DNA from: Paragyromitra xinjiangensis
Taxonomy: Eukaryota > Ascomycota > Pezizomycetes > Pezizales > Discinaceae
Reading direction: 5' to 3'
Assembly (NCBI GenBank): GCA_038503065.1
Contig: JBCAMK010000004.1
Span: 2,431,001-2,495,000, forward strand
DNA length: 64,000 nt
This document shows positions 12,602-23,825 of this stretch, piece after piece (the first letter of the stretch is position 1; the number at the start of each line of letters is the position of its first letter). Under the pieces are notes generated by a model. It worked only from the letters and a program-made list of their open reading frames with translations. It did not search any database and was not told where the DNA came from. A program made the translations under genes and the position numbers.

Positions 12602-13793
12602 CTAATGCCCATTCTGTCCATTCTGTCCATTCTCCAAAGCTCTTTCCGCGCCCCTCCCACCACTGTCTTTCTCAAGCTTCTCGAAATGCTTCCGCGCAAC
12701 AGCGATATTCATCAGTGTTGTTGCGCTCTCTGCAGCGTTAGCGGGCATCACGACAAGGATGTACGTATTCGGCGTTAACACGTCAATAAACGCCGAGAAG
12801 CTATGGGCACGCAGTTCAAACGCCGTGAAATTAGACGACATCTTAGTGCAGGACTGTTTAAACTGCTTCACGATATTTGAGATCTTCTCGAACCGGTCTG
12901 GGAAGGGGTTGGGCTCGCTGGCCCGCGTCACGGTGCTAATCACCAGGAAGGTCGTGCGCTCGAAGAGAATCACTTCTTCCGCTTCAGCGATGTCGGCGAA
13001 GCGTTGTAGGTGGCTTTCGAGTTGTGGGAGGTTGGGGATTAGGTTGTAGACTATTTGGGCCCACGCCTGTCTGGTTGTTAGCTCGCTTTTGCGTGATTTT
13101 CGTGAGAGGGGGGAACCTTGTATAGGGTTTCGTCCCAGATGCTGGTTGGGTAGCACACTATGTCCATGCCTCTGCTTCGGTCTTTTAACACTGCGCTCCG
13201 TTCGAGGAATAGTCTCTCGCGCAGCTCGTTCTGGACTAGGTCCATTTTGTGTACTAGGCAGAAGATTAGTGCATTGCTGGAGTTGTCGCGTAGCGCTTCG
13301 ATACACGATGAGTACGTGATTAGGTCTCGGTCGAATTCTCGCGATTCAATGTCAAAGACATAGATTAGCACCTCGACGTTTTTGAAGATATGGTCGCGTT
13401 GCTGTGAGAGGTAGTTCTCCATGAATGCATCTTGTCTACACCAAACAAGCATTAGCATAACCCGTCCCAAAAAAAAAAAGGAAAGAAAGAAAGGAAACAA
13501 AAGAAAAGAAACAGAAATTTCAGGATAACCCACCCACCACAATCCCATAGATTCAACGTAAGATTCCCTAGAAACCTAACATGCGAGTGTTCAACATCGA
13601 TCGTCGCGCCTAGTCGTCTAGTATCTTTCGCGACATAGTTGCTAAAGACGATCGACCTCATGGACGACTTCCCGGAGCCGGATTTTCCCTGTACGAGTCG
13701 TGTTGTCAGCTGATGTGTTTTGTTTGAGCTATCGCGGAGGTGTCGACGTACCATAAGGAGCACCTTCTTCTTCCTGCCCTTTCTTTCCTCCAT
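12602..13793 (-). CDS. GTR1: Rag-family small GTPase Gtr1 (RagA/B ortholog)
   Basis: Subunit of the EGO/Rag GTPase complex that signals amino-acid sufficiency to TORC1 on the vacuole. Four exons on the minus strand: 13752-13793, 13534-13688, 13117-13435, 12602-13066, giving 326 aa. G1 P-loop at residues 15-22 (GKSGSGKS, split from KVLLM by intron 1), then [20 protein letters not shown], the G3 motif [13 protein letters not shown] interrupted by intron 2, and G4 HKMD within [10 protein letters not shown]. The C-terminal roadblock-like region includes [20 protein letters not shown] and ends in an Asn/Gly-rich tail. The residues match the RagA/Gtr1 branch; the partner Gtr2/RagC is not in this window. 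Splice sites restore the family sequence across all three junctions. Confidence 0.97.
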
Positions 13794-16700
13794 TTTGTGG
13801 ACTGCGTTTTTCGTCGGATACTCAACTGGGAGGCTAGAGAACAGCGCGGGATGGTTGAGTCTTGAGAGAAGTTTGCGGGGTGTAGTCGATTCTCGACTGT
13901 AATTATTGGGTTAGGGGAGTCGGTGGACGAACAGGAGCGTCCCGATAACTAAGGTACGTCAGGCGCTAGCCTGTTACCGGCAAGCCTTCCCCAGAGCCTC
14001 ACACAACAAGCGCGTCGCAGCGCTAGTGGCTTGGCGCAGGTGCGGAATGCGACATCAGTTATCACTCACGTGTTGAGTTTGGTACTAATTTCATTAGGGA
14101 CATGAAATTGGGGATCCGGCTGCTATTTAGAGCTTGTATACTGCTGTACGGACATTTCTAGTTGCCAATATCTTTTATACAGATGTTGGAGTTGACATGC
14201 TACTGCCTTCTTCCCCTCGTCAAGTCACCTCCATGAGGCATCTAACGGACCAAAGTCTACAATATCCTGATAAATTTCTTGGCCATCCTGTGAACTCAAG
14301 ATTAGAGAGATTAATCCCCCGTCTGCCTCCAATATTACCCACCAAGCCCTATACTCCATCGTGGTGTGAATGCTTCAAAAAACTTATCGTCTTCTCTAAA
14401 CTTCCACCTGAATACTTAGACTCCTCTGAGAAATACATCAGCAACACAACACGAAAAACGTCATCCAAAAACCCATGCTAGACCATGAAGGAATAGATAA
14501 CCTACCAGCACTTGGAGGCCAAATAGAAACTTCCTTCCGTTACAAAACATCGTGTGCCGAGCCAACTCCTGGATGCACGATCTCTACATATTTCCCAAGG
14601 ATAATAAAATATTGCAGGGGATCTCATTCAAGAATAGGTGGCTAGTCCATTGAAATGTCCTAAACCCAGGCAAGCCCTAGCATTGAATTCTCGAAAGATA
14701 TGTCCTGCCCAGGGCTGCGGAATTGCCATGGTGGGGTTGAATGAGTTTTATCACCACCCGATGGACCTCCACCACGGCTGGATAGCTTTCTAAGTCTAAT
14801 CCGCTTTCTTCTGTTTCATCGTGCATATATCGTTGGTAATATCAGTATCGAATATGTTCGTAGTTTTCAGCCATTCTTCTAGCCGACGTGGCCAGGGCAA
14901 GTGCACAAAAACCCAGCCATACCAGAGCTGATCCTACTCTCGTTTCGGCGTGTGTTATCTATGTTCGTGGATTGGAGCAAGCCAAATGTAACGACTCCGC
15001 GGAAATGTCATGACCCCGAGGTGGAAACTTATTGGGCAAACAGCCATTACTCTGGCCGTCAGAGTCGTTCAATGCTACGCTATCGAGGCTGGTTTTCCTA
15101 CGGTATTTTCGGCGAACTCCCGGTCGGGATTGTAATAGAACGCATGTAAATTGGGGTGTTGTTCGATAAGCCTGAGGATTATTGAAGAGTGCATGCTTTG
15201 CGGGGAAGTTTCGAATGGACAGCGGGTTGGGATATAAGGAATGTATTGGCTTGCCGTTTGCTGTCTGTAGAGTAATGAAGCTCTGGGTGCAAAGTTTGAA
15301 TGATTGGTGGAGGTAACGGTAATGTATAGGCTGTGTTGGTTCGGTGGATTCTACGTTGGGTTAGGCCTGCTGATTATTGGCGTTAGGTTTCAGCTGAGTT
15401 GTAGGTGATTCGCTTAATTTTGACAGTGATGGATGGAGGGTGTTGGGGGCTAGGAGAAATGCGTAGGTGGGAGGTGGAGTGGAGGTGGTCAATCCATCTT
15501 TTTTGTGGGGCGGGCGGGTTGAATGGTTGTGGTTGAATGCTGCTTGCTAAGTGATTCTTGGTGAGTACTAGAGGCATCTCCCAATTGACCAATGTTGATG
15601 CAAACACCATGCCAAGCACCCACAACGGAGTGACCATTCTTGGGATGCCATTTTTTTTTTAGTTATTGCGTCCGTGAGATGAATATATTGTTCTGGAGTT
15701 CTCATCCTCAGCTCGTGTGACATGGCTAGAATAGTTCTGTGTTTTTGGTAACCTAAGCGTTAGCATGGCTAGTCTTCCTCCATCTCTTGGCTAACACGCG
15801 TGACTTTATCATAGTCAGCCCATACGGTGTAATGTCTTGTGTCGAAGATACTGCGAGTGGTAGGGTCAGGATAGGGTAGTTGTAATGTTTATATGTGAAT
15901 AGCATAGTGGAGTTCGGTTCGCGGTTGGTTCTTAATGTGCCTCCAAGGTCGGTAGGTTTATTTTTGAGGATCTGAATGGAGGAGTAATAGTGATATTGGC
16001 TGCAATGTTGTCGATTGTAGCTCGATATTGATTGAAATGCTCCTGGACTTGTGTTGGTTATCCTGATGGCGATGGTTGGTCTCATGTTCTCAAAGGTTGC
16101 TGCGCGTGTAGTAGCAGCCTTTGGTAATATTTGACTGGAAAGGTAGGGAAATGGTGTAGTTGCGGATAGGTATTGTAACGGAATATCAAAGTTCAAGATG
16201 ACTTTGTCTGGTGGATGAATAGAGACTGCCTGGGCGTCGAATGAGCCCAGCAAAGGTCTGGTGGATGCCCTTCGTCTGTAGGGGCGTGGGAATGTAGGGC
16301 CCTTGTATGATCGCTCACAATATGACCTGGTAGCTTCAGGTTTTTGGTTGAGCTTGTCGCATTGTTAATGGTGTTTTCTAGGGAGGAAGAAGGAGAGGAA
16401 AAGGTAGATTACCTTTCAATGGGGTGGTGCTTCGTCGCTCTCTCGATTATCTCGTTGTTATCGTTTCGTGGGTTAATGCGCACGAAAGAAAGAGCTTGAG
16501 ATGTCTAATATGCGGGGATATTTCTTCATCGGGCGATTTTAAAGTTGTTCATAATGTTTTCGTTTATGGCTGTTTCTCTTGGATGAGGTAGTTCGTTGAA
16601 CGATGGTGTCCATGCCCTTCTGGAACTCTTGGATACATGTTGATTCCTCTTAGGCTCCTGTTTGATTAGATAAAAATAGAATTAGAGAAGGGTAGGCGAT

Positions 16701-17162
16701 AGTGCCTTTTTCTCGCTGGAACAATCGTATTTTTTTGATTTTGGGTGAAGAGGATTTGAGGAGAGAGGCTAGAGTGGCAAGAATGGCTGGATTTGGACTT
16801 GGCTTTCAGCGAAAAGAGGAGTTCAGAATAATAAAAGATTTGTTCTAGAAAGAATTCGATGTAGGATTTGAATTAATTGTTGATTCAATCGTGTTGGTGA
16901 ATGAATTTATCGTCCGTAACAATGTGGTGATGGTGGGGGTTTGCCAGGGGACGTTCCTCAACCCAGGAACCCGGAACCCGCCAAGCCCTAGCTTGCACTG
17001 CACTGCCAGGGGTTCACCGGACACGCTAGTCCCCCCACTAATTCGACGCGAAAGTCGCGACTTCTTGGAAATTCCCCGATAAACAACTTCACCCCTTCAT
17101 TATCTTCACCACTCTCCCGTATCATGGTCTGAATACATGAATTGGAAGGCTATAGCTCTACA
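13794..17162. other. 3.4-kb region with unassigned frames only
   Basis: This lies between divergently transcribed GTR1 and the checkpoint gene, so it should contain both promoters. On the minus strand there is an open frame of roughly 200 codons from about 16365 to 15753. It has no ATG at its beginning but is preceded by a strong pyrimidine tract with CCCTAG (about 16380-16400). An ATG-started frame with a hydrophobic, signal-like beginning follows at 15637-15383. I recognise no domain in either; they may be eroded gene pieces, exons of an unknown gene, or chance. Confidence 0.4.
15383..15637 (-). CDS. Possible first exon of an unknown secreted protein
   Basis: An 84-codon ATG frame. It begins MVTPLWVLGMVFASTLVNW, which is hydrophobic and resembles a signal peptide, followed by a Pro/Gln/His-rich stretch. 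Further protein-like frames in other phases continue on the same strand down to about 14950 (for example a segment near 15120-15175 reading HAFYYNPDREFAENTVGKPA), but several stops intervene and I could not join them with convincing introns. I do not recognise the family. It could be a decayed gene or a chance frame. Confidence 0.2.
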   Translation of the reverse strand: MVTPLWVLGMVFASTLVNWEMPLVLTKNHLASSIQPQPFNPPAPQKRWIDHLHSTSHLRISPSPQHPPSITVKIKRITYNSAET

Positions 17163-20100
17163 ATGGCTGCCGAAACCCCGGACCGCATCGATATCGGCCG
17201 TCTGCAGAGTCTGCTGGGAGTATGTTTTGTCCCCTGCACCTTCCCAGTTATGAGTGGCAAGCTCTTTTGCCCCGTCAGGTCTTCTCACCATAGAAAAAGC
17301 TAACATAACCATTGGAAATTCTAGAAAGACGCTGATTCGCTCCCCGTAACACAAGTCCTCAGTTCCCCGCCTCGGTCAGCCGAAAACCTAGTTCCTCGGA
17401 CTCCAGCTAGACATTCCTACACCCACTCCCACTCTCCACACACACCTGCCACGTATCTCCACGCGAACCCCCACAGTCACGACCGCACCGGTAACCTCCA
17501 ACTCGCATACTCCAACAGCATTTCCTACTCCCAAGACGACCTCGGTGAAACCCAAGTCGACAATGGCACCGACTACGAATTCACCCAACCCGACGGAGCC
17601 GAAGGAGACGCTACAATCATGACTGAAAACCATCACGGCGACGATCTAGAAATCGTCTGCAACACACCCGAGATCGCGACTATCCCCATTGACCCACCTC
17701 TCGAGGACACCCTGATCCTCGACCCCACCCCCGAAGATGACCTCGCTGGCGAATCTGCACCCGCCTACTTCCCCGAAGCACGGCGGTTCTCATCCCCGCA
17801 CGTTGTGTCTTCGCCTATCAAGAAACCAGCTGGACATAACCCACTAAGCCATATGAGCTTCACCAATGCGGCAGTCCGTCGCATGCCGATCAGTCTCACG
17901 CAGATGTTTGACGCTGTATCCTCACCGCTCCGTCCGGCTGCTGCAACGGGGGTGTTTGCTAGTGGTACCTCGTTGCCGCCAACGCCGAGTGCGGCGGAGG
18001 CGACGAAGCTTCTGGCACGGACCTTGTCGAGGATGGAGTCGGATTTGATACCGCCGGTGAGTTCGCCTGTGCCGGAGTCGAAAGCGACGACGACGACGGA
18101 GGAGGAGGAGGATTTGGAGATGCGGGGAAGTCCAACGCAGGTGGATCCTATCACCGTGTATGTATCCATGCAGCAGTCGCAGGAGGCACGCGAGAAGAAC
18201 TTAAGGAAGAAGCTTGGGCCACGGAGGAAATCTATATCGCGTTCTGTCTCACCTGTGGTTTTTAACTCTTCGTTTGTGCAGAAGTCGCAGAAGCAGCGGA
18301 AGTTGGATTCGAGTGCTGGGTCGGATGATGGGATGATTTCGTCTGGTGAGGAGCGGAGACGGCGGGCGAATGCCGCGAGGCGGAAGGGAGACGATGAAGT
18401 GAAGCGGTTGTTTAGCGCTGTGAAAGCTTCACGGGAGAGGGAAGGTCTATGGAAATCGCAGAACATTGACGGAAGATGGAAGGAGCGGGCAAAAAGCGAA
18501 GAAACAGTCAAGAAGAGGGTTCCAAAGAAGCCAATAGGGACACTCAGACGAAGACAAACCAAGTCCGCATCCCCACCGACTCCCACCAGCGCTGAAGAAA
18601 CCGGCGATGAAGAAGACGTAGTAGTGGAGCGAACACCAGAAGCCTCAAGGGTCAACAGCGGCGATTCAGCAGCCCCAACCGCAAGCGATGAATCTATTCC
18701 TCCCACCGCAGAAGACGAAGACGACGTCGTCCTCCCCATGAACAAAACCCACACCAACCCCTCCGAGCCCGCACCACCTGTAATCTTCACCTCCGACGCA
18801 CCCCCCTCACCATCCTGCGAAAAAACCCAAGTCATTGACAGCAACGGCCCTTCCCCCGCTCCACAAACACAATACACCCAGCTCCTCCCACAAGACTGGG
18901 AATCACTCCATAACCCTACCACCACCTTTCTCCGCCGTACACGTCCCACCGAAAAACCCTCCATCCCCACATCAACTATCGCAGACTCACAACCCATACC
19001 AAGCCTTACACGACAGAAAACCTCACTACGCTCTCTCCCACCATTCAACATCCCATCTCCATCTATTAAACGACCAATCCCAGATTTCGTCCAAGAGACA
19101 TCGGGTCTCATACCAATGTCCGACCCTATAAGCTCCCTCACACCCCTCCCGAGCGACGCGTCGAGTCCCGTGCCTATGGGGAAAGACCTACAGACGCCAT
19201 TCGCGGCGCGCGGGACTACTCTAGTGAGGATGCGGAACGGGGCGACAACAATCCCAGAGACGAGTCCGCGGGAACGCGGCGGGGTGTTTGTGCTAGCTGC
19301 GCGTAGTGGAGATGGAGGTGCGGAATCGCCGACGAGGAAGAGGAAGAGACATTCTGGGGGGAAAGCGCAGAAGCAGGTGGAAGGAGAGGTTGTACCGTGT
19401 TCTGTTGAGGAGATGGAGAAACGGTTGATGGGGTTTGCGGATATTGATGGTGGTGGGGGGTTTTTGAGTAGTCGCCCGGAACCGGATGATGTGGATATGG
19501 TGGGTATTGTGGCGGATGTGGGTGCGGGGAGGGATGGGCTGGTGGAGGTGACTCCGAGGGCGGAACAGGGGAGGAGGGGGAGGGGTAGTGCGAAGAGGGT
19601 TAGGATGACGCCGAAGGCGGATGTGGTTGATGGGTTGCAGGAGGTGGAACCCGTGGCAGCACCGCTGGAGGAGCCTGCAGTGGTGCAGGAGGAGGTCCCC
19701 GAGCAGGCGAGGTCAGCTCCAGCGAAGACTACTAAGGGCAAGCAAGTATCTATCCCAAAATCATCCCGAACGTCAATCGGTAAAGCAGGCAAAGCAAAAT
19801 CCAAGGCTCTCGTCCGGAAAACCCGCTCCTCGACAGGTCTTCGCAACAGCATAGGGTCTATAGCGCCTGATACGCCAACGCCAATGGCTGATACAGATGA
19901 TGATGCGGATATACTGACTAGTAACAACCCTGCGTTTTCACTTTCTGTCCTTGCGCCGCCTGGACCAGTGGATGTGAGCATCGCTGTGCCGGAGCGGGTG
20001 TTTGCGCTTTTCAGAGACGGGAAGCATAGTTTTCATCCTGCGACGGTGCTTGAGAGTGATATGTATACTGGGACAGTCAAGGTTGCGTTCGACGATGGTA

Positions 20101-21405
20101 CGGAGGACGTGATTGAACGGGGTAGTGTCCGTTGTCTGGACCTCCGTGTTGGGGATGGGGTGAAGGTTGACTTAGCTGGGATGAAGAAGGCGGTTTGGGA
20201 GGTTGTTGGGTTGAAGCAGGGGGAGGTTGATGGGAAGTTGTCGGATTGTAGGGGCCACATGGTTGTATCCGTGAAAGCGCGGAAAGCAGCTGGTGCGGTG
20301 GATGGTGAGGTGGTGGATGTGCAAGTGACGAACATCTATTTGGTGAAGGGCATGTGGAAGGATTTCAAGTCGAGAGTGTACAAAGACCCGCCTGACGCGC
20401 TGAGAGGGATTAGGGGGGCAACACCTTCGGAGTCGTTCTCGGTTCGTTCTGCGCCTACGACGCCGAGTAAGGGGTTAAGGAATACTCCTATGACTGCTTC
20501 TTTCTCGACGAGCTTTGCGAGGCCTGGTGTGGGACTGTTTGCCGGGATGGTGTTCGCGTTGAGCTTTGGTGATAAGGAGAGCGTTAAGAAGGCGGTTATG
20601 TACAAGATTCTGCAGAATGGCGGGAAGATCGTTGATTCTGGTTTCGAGGAGCTCTTTTATGATATTGATCGTTCTAGCGGCCCTACGTCTAACTCGTTTA
20701 GTAGTAACTCTAGCAGGGAGGGCACTGCGTCTCCAGTTCAGTTTACCCCACGGCCTGAAACGGAGCGGGTGGGGTTTACGGCTGTAATAGCGGATACACA
20801 CTCGCGGCGTGCGAAGTTCTTGCAGGCGCTTGCGTTGGGGTTGCCGTGTTTGGCTGCGAAGTGGGTTGAGGATTGTTGTAGGAAGGGGAAGGTCGTGGAG
20901 TGGGAACATTATTTGTTGCCTGCTGGGGAAAGCAAGTATCTAGGCACTGTGAAGAGTCGGATGTTGGAGGGGTATGATGCACGGTCGGCGAGGCTGGCGG
21001 GGGTTGTGGGTGGGAGACGGAGGTTGTTGGAGGGGAGGGGAGTAGTAGTTGTAGTAGGGATGGGGAAGGGGGTGAAGGCTTGCGAGAAGAGGGTATGGTT
21101 CTTTTCTTTCGTTGGGAGGGTTGTACTAACTTTGATAGAAACCGTATCTTTTCTTGACATATGCGCTTGGTGCATCACGAGTAGCGAAGGCTGTGACGTT
21201 GGAGGGCGTGAATAAGATACTACAGAGAGCGGAAAGCGAGGGTGAGCTGGAGGAAAAGTGGGATTTCGTGTATGTGGAGGCGAAGGATAAAGATAGAGCG
21301 GAGAGGATGTGGGGTGGAAAAGGGAAAAAGTCGAGGGTGAAGGTAGTGGATGATGAGTGGGTTATTCAGAGTTTGATATTGGGGAGGTTGATTGATGATG
21401 ATTGA
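17163..21405 (+). CDS. DNA damage checkpoint mediator, Rad9/Crb2/53BP1 class (Tudor-BRCT-BRCT)
   Basis: Predicted nuclear adaptor that binds modified histones at breaks and relays ATR/ATM-type signals to the effector kinase. Three exons, 17163-17219, 17325-21092 and 21139-21405, giving 1363 aa. The N-terminal half is disordered with many SQ/TQ sites (PVTQVL, YSQDD, ETQVD, EFTQPD, QSQEA, EKTQV), the expected kinase targets. A Tudor-like fold lies at about 905-1015 (VFALFRDGKHSFHPATVLES, then TGTVKVAFDDGTEDVI). BRCT1 lies at about 1090-1240 and contains LPCLAAKWVEDCCRKGKVVE and LLPAGESKYLG, close to the Crb2/Rad9 pattern. BRCT2 runs to the end and is split by the last intron. The first exon codes only 19 residues; the ATG at 17619 lies inside exon 2 and would remove several SQ/TQ sites. 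The long frame on the opposite strand is a shadow of this gene. Confidence 0.9.
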
Positions 21406-22189
21406 ACATGAATCCGAAAAGTATTCGATTTATTTTTTTGTGTTTATGGTGGTGGAAAACTCGACTTTTTGTTTTTTATGCCTGTATGATATGGTGTGGG
21501 TTGTGGTTGGGAGGGGGTTTTATGTTTTGTATACGTACTTTAATTAGTTTGGGAATGGATTGCATGATGGGCGTTTTGACTGGAAAATAGGAAGCTGGAT
21601 TGTTTGGTTGATAGACGCGGTGTTGGGTGCTTTGGGTGGGGGGGGGTTTACACGAGTGATGGCTGGTGTCGCAGCTAGGTCTGGGCTACTTTGGAATATG
21701 TAGGAATAAGGGGCTACCTATGTGTTACCACATGGGGTGTTGGTGAGAGGGTGTAAGAGGGTGGATTTGACAGTAATATCATGATATTGCTTAGAGTCAA
21801 TTAGGTCACTGCTGGCTCAATATTGGGGGGTCATGAGTCGACGGTCAACAGGGTAACACCCAGAATCTGCTCTTTTCCTTCACTTGTATCTATAGATGGT
21901 TACAAATATTCAGGATTGTAGGGTGGTTAGATTTTATTGAATGCTTGTTGATTGGGTGATGGGATGAGCGGGGAATTAAAATAGTAGATGGTTTTTAAGT
22001 CAGAATTTTGAACCTCATTCAGCCAAATAAGTGACAAGATTGGAAGAGAACGTAACTGTCAGATACTCCGTATCTTCAAGCTGTTTATGTAGCGATAGCT
22101 ATCTAACTAATACATGTAGTAAACCCACCTTATTCTATTCAAGCACATTTTCTGAACCCTAAAACACAAAACTGCAGAAAAGATGGCAA
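21406..22189. other. Intergenic, 3' region of the checkpoint gene
   Basis: G/T-rich sequence just after the stop (21430-21660), then ordinary AT-rich spacer. It is flanked by two convergent genes. No coding frame or repeat can be supported. Confidence 0.5.
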
Positions 22190-22504
22190 TCACTTAGGGT
22201 CGCCCAGGTCTCGAGAATCCCAAGGCTCCAGAACAGTAAGAGGTTGAAACCCCTGAATCTGATAAGCAGCTAAAGCATCATTCCCACCCTGTAAGGCTAA
22301 CGCGTTAGCCATTGCTTCCTCTTCCGCCTTCACTTCCTTATCTAATTTCTTGGTATTTCCCCTCTTCATCTCACTTATGAATTTAACCACAATTTTTAGG
22401 TACTTGTGTGTTTTGGGCCTTTGGGTAGTTGGGGTCTCGGTTCTAGGAGACGTCGAAATTGTTGAGTGAGAGGGGGATCTTGGGGAGTCTGTAGGTGGGC
22501 GCAT
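22190..22504 (-). CDS. Small hypothetical protein, 104 aa
   Basis: A single-exon ATG frame. Residues 1-30 are Ser/Thr/Pro-rich (PPTDSPRSPSHSTISTSPRT). A basic/amphipathic middle follows (HKYLKIVVKFISEMKRGNTK), then an acidic-alanine helix (KEVKAEEEAMANALALQGG). It ends LEPWDSRDLGDPK. The ordered middle and biased composition look protein-like more than random, but I recognise no family. Its downstream neighbours on the same strand are none within 0.7 kb. It could also be a chance frame. Confidence 0.4.
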   Translation of the reverse strand: MRPPTDSPRSPSHSTISTSPRTETPTTQRPKTHKYLKIVVKFISEMKRGNTKKLDKEVKAEEEAMANALALQGGNDALAAYQIQGFQPLTVLEPWDSRDLGDPK

Positions 22505-23603
22505 TGTGTGTTGCTGGGTAAAGCGTACGGTAAACTCGTTTAATCGGGAGGTGATGGAGATAAGTCTTTAAGTGCTTGAGGAGAATCCTGTAAACCGGGG
22601 TATTTAGTTTCTCTGGAAACAACTTTTCGTGGATGACTTGAGGACACTAGAAAACAGTACCCCGCTTGAGCAGTTTATCTCTGCGGTGTAACTTGAAACT
22701 GTGCGCTGAGATAGAATAGCTTCGGAAAACCGTAGGTTGGATCGGGGACTCACCGCTATTTGTAGTGATGGCGATGGTTTTACCGTATTATAGGAAGTAA
22801 CAGTGCCAAAAAATGGGGTGGATCTACTACTAGTCTCGTGCGCAGCAGCCATAGGCAGTAGGGGATGGGAACGAGCCTAATCTACTACCGTATTTTTAGA
22901 AAATGCTGTATCAATTCTGGAGCGCTGCTGCATTTGCTGATAAATCCCGTAGCACTGCGGGATTAATCCAGCATTTTTTAGAATGTTGTAAAAATGCTGT
23001 ACCAATCGCATTCCCCTTTTTGGCACTGTAGCCTCGAAGCTTCTATGTCTGTATGAAATATTTGGGGACATACTAGCTTTGGGGGATTATACCATAGTAG
23101 TAGAGAAAATGGTATTGGGAGGTATTGTATTTGCGATACACCATCTTTATATTTCCTTGAGAATGACATTAATGATCCTATTATAGGCCCTCACAGCAGA
23201 ACTTAAGCGAGATTAAAATAATGATTTCAGGAATTCCTTCACAAAATAAAGTTAACTATTACTGACTAAGGTCGCGAAGAAAATTAGGGGAGAAAATTAG
23301 GGGAGAGAAAGAGCGGAAGTCTACAGCCATCCCTATAAACCCCTGCTCAACAAAAGGAAAAAAAAGGAAATGAATGTATCTAAAGTACCCGTATCTCCCA
23401 CAAGTAATCCCCCAAACGTAAAGAAAAAAGAAGACTGTCGAGCACATCCTATAGCAGCAGAAAAATTAGTAAAGGATAGTGACCGGGTGTCCCCTCAGCA
23501 TATACGCAAGAAAAAAAGTGAGCACAAAGACTAAACTATCGCGACTAAACGCTGGATAACATACCTCGAGATATAGCCATCTCATAGAACTGCTCTAATA
23601 GAA
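22505..23603. other. Intergenic with one inverted-repeat element
   Basis: Besides the miniature element at 22801-23028, the region holds AT-rich spacer and a short purine-rich duplication near 23278-23305 (GAAAATTAGGGGA occurring twice in a row). No gene is supported. Confidence 0.5.
22801..23028. mobile_element. MITE-like element, copy A (with 58-bp insertion)
   Basis: It starts CAGTGCCAAAAAATGGGG and ends with the inverted form CCCCTTTTTGGCACTG, giving terminal inverted repeats of about 12-17 bp. The interior matches a second copy at 43496-43665 almost along its whole length, including CCGTATTTTTAGAAAATGCT and TAAAAATGCTGTACCAATCG. Copy A carries an extra 58 bp (about 22824-22881) flanked by the direct repeat TCTACTA. 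There is no coding capacity. A TA follows the right end; the left flank is TAA, so a TA target duplication is likely but not exact here. This resembles non-autonomous Tc1/mariner-type elements. Confidence 0.7.
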
Positions 23604-23825
23604 CTACATGGTGCCGCTCTGGTATTTACAACATCCGCAACGATCGTGGCCACAGGCTTTCATGATCCTGAACCTGGGATCCCAGTACTTAGAGGTGCAA
23701 ACTGGATATTCTCTTTCCAGCCCCAAACCTGATGTTCCGCAATCACAGCAAGTCCAGGTTGCTCGGCGCCCCTGCTGAATAGGGGTTGGCTCTCGTTTTT
23801 TGGCTGGTTGTCTTGTGCTCTGCAT
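23604..23825 (-). CDS. Small Cys-rich protein with CCxC...CGHxRCxxC motif, 73 aa
   Basis: A single-exon ATG frame. After a basic N-terminal third (residues 1-22) comes TWTCCDCGTSGLGLEREYPV, then C, and later KACGHDRCGCCKY. The order W-T-C-C-x-C, Y-P-x-C, C-G-H-x-R-C-x-x-C is shared with a second small gene at 43188-43349. The Cys/His spacing suggests one or two zinc-binding knuckles, so a small zinc-ribbon-like protein is inferred. Similar short W-x-C-C-x-C proteins are familiar as uncharacterised families in filamentous ascomycetes. No signal peptide is seen. Confidence 0.65.
   Translation of the reverse strand: MQSTRQPAKKREPTPIQQGRRATWTCCDCGTSGLGLEREYPVCTSKYWDPRFRIMKACGHDRCGCCKYQSGTM

Noticed and set aside
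17765..19981. A 738-codon open frame on the minus strand
   Set aside because: It lies opposite the disordered Ser/Pro-rich half of the checkpoint mediator, has no domain, and mirrors the codon bias of the plus-strand gene. It is a shadow.
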